From Clostridia bacterium (GTDB lineage Bacteria; Bacillota; Clostridia; Oscillospirales; CAG-272): a stretch of DNA of 6,228 bases. Position numbers and translations under genes: made by a program. The stretch is taken from the NCBI GenBank assembly GCA_017452215.1, contig JAFTMU010000156.1, forward strand, positions 1 through 6,228, in the 5' to 3' direction. Below the pieces are notes generated by a model. The model was not told where the DNA came from. It saw only the letters and a program-made list of their open reading frames with translations, and searched no databases. Positions 1 through 6,228 of this stretch are shown here, in pieces (within the stretch, counting starts at the first letter, position 1; the number at the start of each line of letters is the position of its first letter).

Positions 1-30
1 AGTTACCCTTGGCTAACCTGTACACGTATC

Positions 31-58
31 ATTATAGCCGTTTTTTTGATTTTGTCAA
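31..58 (-). promoter_or_regulatory. Divergent sigma-A-type promoter (probably for rpmH)
   Basis: On the minus strand a perfect -35 TTGACA (53-58) and a perfect -10 TATAAT (31-36) are separated by 16 bases, so transcription should start near base 24 and leave the window to the left. In most Bacillota the gene upstream of and divergent from dnaA is rpmH (ribosomal protein L34), followed by rnpA. That identity is inferred from this general gene order because the gene itself lies outside the window. The match to consensus suggests a strong constitutive promoter, as expected for a ribosomal protein operon. Confidence 0.7.
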
Positions 59-121
59 TAGCTATCTATTTTTATTATATTTAAATTATTTGTAAATTTT
101 ATCGAAAAATGGGTGGGAACG

Positions 122-150
122 TTGTAAATATTATAAAATTATGATATAAT
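122..150 (+). promoter_or_regulatory. dnaA promoter with extended -10
   Basis: A -35-like TTGTAA (122-127, four of six matches to TTGACA) is followed after 17 bases by a perfect TATAAT (145-150) preceded by TG at 142-143, which forms an extended -10. Transcription should start near base 157, giving a leader of about 35 bases before the dnaA ATG at 191. The leader carries only one weak DnaA-box-like 9-mer (TTATATACA, 158-166, 7 of 9), so DnaA autoregulation at this promoter is not well supported by the sequence. Confidence 0.65.
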
Positions 151-190
151 ATAGATATTATATACACGACTGCGAAGAAAGGAGAATTTT

Positions 191-1624
<1,434 letters not shown>

Positions 1625-1629
1625 TCCCA

Positions 1630-1638
1630 ATATCCACA
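1630..1638 (+). promoter_or_regulatory. DnaA box, ATATCCACA
   Basis: It matches TTATCCACA at 8 of 9 positions and lies 5 bases after the dnaA stop codon. It is the leftmost box of the origin, and the only one here that keeps the A at the third position. Confidence 0.6.
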
Positions 1639-1650
1639 GGGAAAAGTAAG

Positions 1651-1659
1651 TTTTCCACA
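1651..1659 (+). promoter_or_regulatory. DnaA box, TTTTCCACA
   Basis: This is the first of four exact copies of TTTTCCACA in the gap, one mismatch from TTATCCACA. It faces the minus-strand box at 1674-1682 in a head-to-head pair with 14 bases between them. Confidence 0.75.
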
Positions 1660-1673
1660 CGGTTTTCAACAGG

Positions 1674-1682
1674 TGTGGAAAA
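1674..1682 (-). promoter_or_regulatory. DnaA box, TTTTCCACA on minus strand
   Basis: The plus strand reads TGTGGAAAA. It is followed directly by a degenerate copy, TGTTGGAAAA at 1686-1695, which may be a weak extra site. Confidence 0.75.
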
Positions 1683-1735
1683 GTGTGTTGGAAAATGGTA
1701 TGACAACGGATGATTATCGGTGGAATAGATTTTGA

Positions 1736-1758
1736 TTCTCCTTTTGCCAAAAGGAGAA
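1736..1758. repeat. Palindrome A of the oriC repeat pair
   Basis: Arms of 11 bases, TTCTCCTTTTG (1736-1746) and CAAAAGGAGAA (1748-1758), flank a single central C. As RNA it would form a 10-bp stem with a 3-base loop, but no U-run follows on either strand, so a terminator is unlikely. The inner 19 bases (1737-1755) recur exactly at 2011-2029. A protein-binding palindrome in the origin is the simplest reading; no known regulator site was recognised. Confidence 0.85.
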
Positions 1759-1777
1759 AATGCTGTTGGAAGAAAAG

Positions 1778-1797
1778 TGTGCCACCCCGGTGGAAAA
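1778..1797 (+). repeat. Degenerate TGTGCCAC repeat, copy 1
   Basis: It begins TGTGCCAC, then CCCGGTGGAAAA, and resembles 1894-1911 (TGTGCCAC then GGTGTGAAAA) apart from a gap of about three bases. Its right end overlaps a weak minus-strand DnaA-box-like site, TTTTCCACC (1789-1797). It may be an ancestral duplication in the origin or chance similarity. Confidence 0.4.
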
Positions 1798-1852
1798 GTT
1801 GAAAACCGTGGATGCTTTTTACTCGTTTTTTCTCTTTTGCACACCAATTGCC

Positions 1853-1861
1853 TGTGGAAAG
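1853..1861 (-). promoter_or_regulatory. Probable DnaA box, CTTTCCACA on minus strand
   Basis: It differs from the local consensus TTTTCCACA only at the first base. It lies 4 bases from the exact box at 1866-1874 in the same orientation, forming a close tandem pair. Confidence 0.55.
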
Positions 1862-1865
1862 CTGC

Positions 1866-1874
1866 TGTGGAAAA
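1866..1874 (-). promoter_or_regulatory. DnaA box, TTTTCCACA on minus strand
   Basis: This is an exact copy of the recurrent 9-mer (plus strand TGTGGAAAA), in tandem with the weaker site at 1853-1861. Confidence 0.75.
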
Positions 1875-1893
1875 CGCTGGCTTTCATGCCTTA

Positions 1894-1911
1894 TGTGCCA
1901 CGGTGTGAAAA
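1894..1911 (+). repeat. Degenerate TGTGCCAC repeat, copy 2
   Basis: This is the second copy of the motif described at 1778-1797. Its right part overlaps the minus-strand 9-mer TTTTTCACA (1904-1912), which fits the relaxed DnaA-box pattern TTWTNCACA. Confidence 0.4.
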
Positions 1912-1912
1912 A
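1904..1912 (-). promoter_or_regulatory. Weak DnaA box, TTTTTCACA on minus strand
   Basis: It differs from TTATCCACA at two positions but fits the relaxed pattern TTWTNCACA. It lies within the box cluster in the same orientation as the two preceding boxes. Confidence 0.45.
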
Positions 1913-1913
1913 A

Positions 1914-1959
1914 TTTCTCCCTTGGAGAGCTTCTTGGGAGAAAAACTGCTGTTTTCTCC
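1914..1959. repeat. Overlapping inverted repeats (TTTCTCCC / GGGAGAAAA / TTTTCTCC)
   Basis: Three segments can pair in two mutually exclusive ways: 1914-1921 (TTTCTCCC) with 1936-1943 (GGGAGAAA), 8 bp with a 14-base loop, or 1937-1944 (GGAGAAAA) with 1952-1959 (TTTTCTCC), 8 bp with a 7-base loop. The third segment overlaps a DnaA box. The TTCTCC/GGAGAA core is the same as in the outer arms of palindrome A. No U-run follows, so it is not a standard terminator. Confidence 0.6.
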
Positions 1960-1962
1960 ACA
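1954..1962 (+). promoter_or_regulatory. DnaA box, TTCTCCACA
   Basis: One mismatch to TTATCCACA, at the third position. From here to the right the boxes are again on the plus strand, the same orientation as the box next to the trio element. Confidence 0.55.
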
Positions 1963-2010
1963 GATGACGTGGGGGATTTCCATAGGTTTTTAGAAACGGG
2001 GAGGGAAAAA

Positions 2011-2029
2011 TCTCCTTTTGCCAAAAGGA
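2011..2029. repeat. Palindrome B of the oriC repeat pair
   Basis: The sequence TCTCCTTTTGCCAAAAGGA is identical over 19 bases to 1737-1755 and lies 274 bases from it in the same orientation. The arms here pair over 8 bp (TCCTTTTG with CAAAAGGA around one C), so the outer arms are less perfect than in copy A. It ends 10 bases before the boxes that abut the unwinding element. Confidence 0.85.
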
Positions 2030-2038
2030 AAAATTGAG

Positions 2039-2056
2039 TTTTCCGTATTTTCCACA
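2039..2056 (+). promoter_or_regulatory. Tandem DnaA boxes next to the unwinding element
   Basis: A weak 9-mer TTTTCCGTA (2039-2047) abuts an exact TTTTCCACA (2048-2056) in the same orientation. A strong box separated from trinucleotide repeats by a short GC-rich spacer (GGGT, 2057-2060) is the arrangement of the bacterial basal unwinding system described for Bacillus subtilis. The right box is well supported; the left one is tentative. Confidence 0.75.
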
Positions 2057-2060
2057 GGGT

Positions 2061-2112
2061 CTACTATTATTACTATTATTATAAATATATATATTTATCT
2101 ATTTATCGATTT
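2061..2112. other. DnaA-trio element and DNA unwinding element
   Basis: Seven consecutive trinucleotides follow the GGGT spacer: CTA at 2061, 2064 and 2073, and TTA at 2067, 2070, 2076 and 2079. On the minus strand these read 3'-GAT-5' or 3'-AAT-5', the DnaA-trio motif onto which DnaA filaments load to open DNA. The tract continues as an AT-only stretch, and bases 2061-2110 contain only 6 G/C. Function follows from the known Bacillus basal unwinding system; the match in order and spacing is direct. Confidence 0.85.
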
Positions 2113-2118
2113 GCGTGA

Positions 2119-2134
2119 GCAAGCGGATGCTTGC
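2119..2134 (+). repeat. Small hairpin in the dnaN leader
   Basis: GCAAGC (2119-2124) and GCTTGC (2129-2134) form a 6-bp stem with a GGAT loop, 32 bases before the dnaN start. The heptamer CGATTTG flanks it on both sides (2108-2114 and 2135-2141). No U-run follows. A role in dnaN mRNA is possible but unproven. Confidence 0.4.
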
Positions 2135-2166
2135 CGATTTGAATTTGCTTGAAAGGAATTTTGGTA

Positions 2167-3318
2167 ATGAAGATCAATTTTAACAGACAATCTATCAGCG
2201 ATGCAGTCGCTCCCTTGATGTGCGCCGTATCCGGCAAGTCCACCTTGACTGCCGTAGAGGGCATTCTGATCGAGGCAAAGGAGGACGGCACCTGTGTGAT
2301 GACCACCTTTGATCTGGAAAAGGGAATGCGCACCTCGGTGGAGGCAGAGGTGGAGGAGGCAGGCTCCGCCATCATCAATGCCCAAAAATTTGTGCAGACC
2401 CTGCGTGTAATGGAGGGGGAGACGGTCACTCTCACTGTGAACGATACCATGCAGGCCTGTATTTCCAGCGGAAGATCCAATCATAAAATGAGCGCCATGG
2501 CGGCAAGCGAATATCCCGCAGTTCCGAGACTTGTTACTGAGGACGGCTTTGTGGTTTCCCAAGCCATGCTCAAAAGCATGCTCTCCAAGGTGATGTACGC
2601 AATGGCGTCCAACGATCAGCGTCCCGTGCTCAACGGCTGCTACTTCCGTGTCACCGAAGGAGAGATCCTTGCGGTCTCCTGCGACAGCTACAAGCTGGCG
2701 AAGTGCTCCGCACGGGCAGAGATCGAAAACAAGAACGAGGACGGCTCTGCTCTGCGCTTCTCCTTTATCATTCCCACCAAGACCGTCAACGAGCTCTTTA
2801 AGCTCCTCAGGGACGACGAGCGGGAAAGCGTTCGCATTTACATGTCCCGTAAGAACATCGTGTTCCATATCGGTTCCTTGGTCTTCTTCTCCCGTCTCAT
2901 TGAGGGACAGTATATCGATTTTGACCGTATTATTCTTTCCTCTCACCGTATTTTTGCCACGGTGGACAGGGAGAGAATGATCTCCGCTTTGGAAAGAGCG
3001 GCTCTGGTCACCGAGGAAAAGGTGGCGGGCAGCGTTCGCTCCCACGTAAAATTGGACTTTGACTGCGGTGTGCTTAAAATTTCGGCGGTATCCACTCTGG
3101 GAAGCACCTACGACGAGGTAGAGGTAGACCAGGAGGGTGACAATCTTCTGATCGCCTTTAACAACAGATTTTTGATCGACTCCCTTCGTGCGTCCGACGC
3201 AGAGAGGGTGAGGATCTCCATGACCTCAGCGCTCACCAGCATCAATATTGAGCCCGAGGAAAAGAGCGAGGATAGCTCGGAATTGTTCATGCTCCTGCCT
3301 GTAAGAATGAAAGAGTGA
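2167..3318 (+). CDS. dnaN: DNA polymerase III beta subunit (sliding clamp)
   Basis: DnaN forms the ring-shaped dimer that tethers DNA polymerase III and many repair proteins to DNA. The protein of 383 residues has the family length and three similar domains, about 1-120, 130-250 and 255-383. Landmarks are RPVLNGCYF (152-160), DSYKLA (173-178), SRLIEGQYIDFDRII (242-256), the domain III segment FNNRFLIDSLRA (331-342) and the terminal LLPVRMKE. The ATG at 2167 is preferred because AAAGGA (2152-2157) lies 9 bases before it; an in-frame TTG at 2149 would add six residues but has no ribosome binding site. dnaN may be read through from dnaA or from a promoter within the AT-rich origin, where no single -35/-10 pair stands out. 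recF follows after 15 bases. Confidence 0.98.
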   Translation: MKINFNRQSISDAVAPLMCAVSGKSTLTAVEGILIEAKEDGTCVMTTFDLEKGMRTSVEAEVEEAGSAIINAQKFVQTLRVMEGETVTLTVNDTMQACISSGRSNHKMSAMAASEYPAVPRLVTEDGFVVSQAMLKSMLSKVMYAMASNDQRPVLNGCYFRVTEGEILAVSCDSYKLAKCSARAEIENKNEDGSALRFSFIIPTKTVNELFKLLRDDERESVRIYMSRKNIVFHIGSLVFFSRLIEGQYIDFDRIILSSHRIFATVDRERMISALERAALVTEEKVAGSVRSHVKLDFDCGVLKISAVSTLGSTYDEVEVDQEGDNLLIAFNNRFLIDSLRASDAERVRISMTSALTSINIEPEEKSEDSSELFMLLPVRMKE

Positions 3319-3333
3319 CCGTGAGGATCGGTT

Positions 3334-4434
3334 ATGGAATGTAATCGGATCCGCATTACAGATTTTCGCAATATTGAAAGCGCCGAGATCGAGTTTGACA
3401 GGGGCGTGAACATCCTCTGCGGGGAGAATGCCCAAGGAAAGACCAATCTTTTGGAGGCGATCAGCTTTGCCTCGATCGGAAAGAGCTTTCGGGCGTCCCG
3501 GGATGAGGAAATGATCCGCTTTGGGGCGGACTGCGCCTCGGTCTCCCTGGATTTTACCGATTCCCAGCGGCGGCAGAACATTACTCTGCGCATGATGGCG
3601 GGAAAAAGAAAGCACATTGAAAAGAACAATGTGAAATTAGGGCGTGTTTCGGACATGGTGGGCGCTTTTCGCACCGTGCTCTTTTGTCCCGAGCATCTGT
3701 CTCTTATAAAGGACGGTCCCGGGGAGCGGCGGAATTATCTGGATATTGCCCTCTCCCAGCTCTATCCCGTGTATCTCAAAAGCCTGCAAAGGTATAACCA
3801 GATATTGAAGCAGAGGAATCAGCTGATCCGCTCTGCCGAGGAGGACAGGCGCAGCTTTGACGCTACGGTGGAGCTTTGGTCGGAGCAATTGGCAAGGGAG
3901 GCGGCGGTGATCTCCCGGTACCGCTACCGTTACTTAAAAAAGGCAGAGGAACATATCAAAAGCTGCTTTTCTGAAATGATGGGGGAGCGGGAAAAGCCTA
4001 CGGCGGTGTATCTTGGATCCTCCAAGCAAAGTCCCGAGGAATACGAGGATACAGAGCGCACCGAGGCGGTCTATCGTGAGCTGTTGAACTCTCACCACGA
4101 CCGTGAGATCGGGGCGGGAAGCACCCTCTGGGGCATTCATAAGGACGATATTGAGATCTTGCTCAACAATAAATCCGCACGGCTCTATGCCTCGCAGGGG
4201 CAGCAACGCTCCCTGGCGCTTGCAATGAAGCTGGCGGAGGGGGACGTTTGCGCATCCATTTGCGGTGAGACCCCTGTGTTTCTCTTTGACGACGTGTTCT
4301 CGGAGCTGGATTCCTCCAGAAGGGCATATCTTTCGGGGAAGATCTCCGACCGTCAGGTCATCATTACCACCTGCGAGCCCTCGGGGATTGCGGGGGGAAA
4401 GATCATCACCGTGAAAAACGGTGTATTCGAATAA
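3334..4434 (+). CDS. recF: DNA replication and repair protein RecF
   Basis: RecF is an SMC/ABC-like ATPase that, with RecO and RecR, helps load RecA at single-strand gaps and stalled forks. The 366-residue protein has Walker A GENAQGKTN (30-38), a RecF signature in the 119-137 region (PEHLSLIKDG then ERRNYLD), a central helical, charged segment (about 150-215), the ABC-type signature SQGQQRS (287-293) and Walker B VFLFDDVFSELD (315-326). The usual GPHRDD segment reads GIHKDD (267-272), a mild variant. The ATG at 3334 follows GAGG (3323-3326) by 7 bases and lies 15 bases after the dnaN stop, so the two genes are probably co-transcribed. In B. subtilis yaaA sits between dnaN and recF; it is absent here. 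The last codons are partly duplicated just after the stop. Confidence 0.98.
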   Translation: MECNRIRITDFRNIESAEIEFDRGVNILCGENAQGKTNLLEAISFASIGKSFRASRDEEMIRFGADCASVSLDFTDSQRRQNITLRMMAGKRKHIEKNNVKLGRVSDMVGAFRTVLFCPEHLSLIKDGPGERRNYLDIALSQLYPVYLKSLQRYNQILKQRNQLIRSAEEDRRSFDATVELWSEQLAREAAVISRYRYRYLKKAEEHIKSCFSEMMGEREKPTAVYLGSSKQSPEEYEDTERTEAVYRELLNSHHDREIGAGSTLWGIHKDDIEILLNNKSARLYASQGQQRSLALAMKLAEGDVCASICGETPVFLFDDVFSELDSSRRAYLSGKISDRQVIITTCEPSGIAGGKIITVKNGVFE

Positions 4435-4471
4435 CAACGTGAAAAACGGTGGATTTGAACCGTTCGAATAA
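4410..4471 (+). repeat. Partial tandem duplication of the recF 3' end
   Basis: CGTGAAAAACGGTG occurs at 4410-4423, inside the last recF codons, and again at 4438-4451 after the stop. TTCGAATAA, which includes the stop codon, also recurs (4426-4434 and 4463-4471). The first copy encodes VKNGVFE-stop; the second would encode VKNGGFEPFE-stop but is one base out of the recF frame. The second copy contains a 6-bp inverted repeat, AACGGT (4445-4450) with ACCGTT (4459-4464). It looks like a diverged local duplication of the gene end. Confidence 0.7.
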
Positions 4472-4491
4472 AAATTGAAAGGGGCAGCGGA

Positions 4492-4755
4492 ATGTATCTT
4501 CACGTGGGGAACAACCGAAACATTCGGGTGCGAAGCATCATTGGGATCTTTGATGCCGATACGGCAACGGTCTCGTCGGTGACAAAGCGGTATCTCTCCG
4601 TTGCCGACACAAAAAAAGCGGTGCTGTTTGCATCCGAGGAGATTCCCAAGTCCTTTGTGCTTTACAAGGACGCTGACGGGAAATATAAAATTTGCTTTTC
4701 CCAGCTTTCCTCCTCCTCTTTGTACGGGAGGCTTGAGGGACGGGAAACCGAATGA
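4492..4755 (+). CDS. remB: RemA-family regulator RemB/YaaB (DUF370)
   Basis: RemA-family proteins are small DNA-binding proteins; in B. subtilis RemA activates biofilm matrix genes and RemB (YaaB) is encoded between recF and gyrB, as here. The 87-residue protein matches the family from end to end: an N-terminal MYLHVGNN strand, IIGIFDADTATVS (16-28), KSFVLYKD near residue 55, and a terminal ICFSQLSSSSLYGR segment corresponding to the conserved YxSxLSxxTL region. There is no signal peptide or membrane segment. The ATG at 4492 follows GAAAGGGG (4477-4484) by 7 bases. The gap to recF is 57 bases, so co-transcription with dnaN-recF is likely. Family assignment is confident; its target genes in this organism are unknown, and a matrix role should not be assumed. 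Confidence 0.92.
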   Translation: MYLHVGNNRNIRVRSIIGIFDADTATVSSVTKRYLSVADTKKAVLFASEEIPKSFVLYKDADGKYKICFSQLSSSSLYGRLEGRETE

Positions 4756-4756
4756 T

Positions 4757-4785
4757 TTGACATAAATCAGGCTTTGACAAATATT
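4757..4785 (+). promoter_or_regulatory. Candidate gyrB promoter
   Basis: A perfect TTGACA (4757-4762), starting 2 bases after the remB stop, is followed after 17 bases by AATATT (4780-4785), four of six matches to TATAAT. A second TTGACA (4774-4779), 17 bases downstream within a repeated TTTGACA, has no good -10 at the right distance. Transcription would start near 4792, leaving a leader of about 43 bases. That leader can form an imperfect hairpin (4790-4797 with 4803-4810). Confidence 0.45.
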
Positions 4786-4819
4786 TAGGCGGAAAAACAG
4801 GGTTTCTCCGTCAAAATAG

Positions 4820-6228
<1,409 letters not shown>

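Larger units (their letters stand above)
1625..2166. other. oriC: Replication origin oriC (dnaA-dnaN intergenic region)
   Basis: This 542-base stretch has no convincing gene and carries the signature of a bacterial origin. Visible elements are about nine 9-mers close to the DnaA box, in clusters of changing orientation (plus near dnaA, minus in the middle, plus near dnaN), several inverted repeats, and at the right end a DnaA box followed by trinucleotide repeats and a tract with only 6 G/C in 50 bases (2061-2110). Position between dnaA and dnaN is the standard origin location in Bacillota. The 190 bases visible upstream of dnaA contain no good box, so the visible origin looks one-sided, although DNA beyond the left edge cannot be judged. 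The boundaries given are those of the intergenic gap, not measured limits. Confidence 0.9.

Noticed and set aside
1782..1840. Possible dnaA terminator: CCACC/GGTGG inverted repeat with T-rich DNA downstream
   Set aside because: The loop would be only 2 bases and the T-rich tracts start more than 20 bases after the stem, so it does not fit an intrinsic terminator.
1760..1993. 77-codon plus-strand frame inside oriC with AAAAGGAG just upstream
   Set aside because: The purine run is the right arm of palindrome A and ends only 3 bases before the ATG. The frame spans several DnaA boxes and repeats, and the peptide is not recognisable. A leader peptide cannot be fully excluded.
2149..2166. Upstream TTG start for dnaN adding six residues
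   Set aside because: No ribosome binding site precedes it; the AAAGGA at 2152-2157 fits the ATG at 2167, and DnaN proteins normally begin with an MKI/MKF-like N-terminus.
2095..3045. Minus-strand open frame (316 codons) opposite dnaN, rich in His, Gly and Leu
   Set aside because: It is antisense to dnaN, runs into the origin AT tract, and has no recognisable domain.
4498..4514. Possible parS site around CACGTG near the remB start
   Set aside because: Only the central CACGTG matches; the flanks lack the TGTTT and AAACA of the ParB site, and the hexamer lies within remB codons.
4773..4781. Spo0A-box-like TTTGTCAAA on the minus strand upstream of gyrB
   Set aside because: The match coincides with a TTGACA -35-like element, and a 9-mer of this kind is expected by chance in AT-rich DNA.

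Overview
The window is the chromosomal replication-initiation locus of a bacterium, read in the direction dnaA > oriC > dnaN > recF > remB (yaaB) > gyrB. The gene order, the RemA-family gene between recF and gyrB, strong AAAGGAG-type ribosome binding sites and Bacillota-style promoters point to Bacillota, most likely class Clostridia. The proteins look clostridial, but the genus cannot be read from this window. Nothing suggests mobile DNA, CRISPR, rRNA or tRNA genes.

Layout. Bases 1-190 form an AT-rich divergent promoter region. One consensus sigma-A-type promoter points left on the minus strand, presumably to rpmH, the usual neighbour. A second, with an extended -10, points right into dnaA. 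dnaA (191-1624) is complete. Bases 1625-2166 hold no credible gene and have the architecture of oriC: about nine DnaA-box-like 9-mers, a pair of identical 19-bp palindromic repeats, other inverted repeats, and at the dnaN end a DnaA box, a short GC spacer and seven DnaA-trio units running into a very AT-rich unwinding region. dnaN (2167-3318), recF (3334-4434) and remB (4492-4755) follow with short gaps, consistent with co-transcription. gyrB starts at 4835 behind its own candidate promoter and runs off the right edge after 464 codons.

How it fits together. DnaA binds the oriC boxes and opens the trio/AT-rich element. DnaN is the sliding clamp for the new forks, RecF acts at gaps and stalled forks, and GyrB is the ATPase subunit of gyrase, which removes supercoils ahead of the forks. 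RemB is a small DNA-binding regulator commonly carried along in this cluster.

No new multi-gene system is visible. The points that deserve a second look are in the non-coding DNA: the 19-bp palindrome pair inside oriC, use of TTTTCCACA instead of TTATCCACA as the recurrent DnaA box together with substitutions in the DnaA recognition region, a partial duplication of the recF 3' end, and the absence of yaaA between dnaN and recF.
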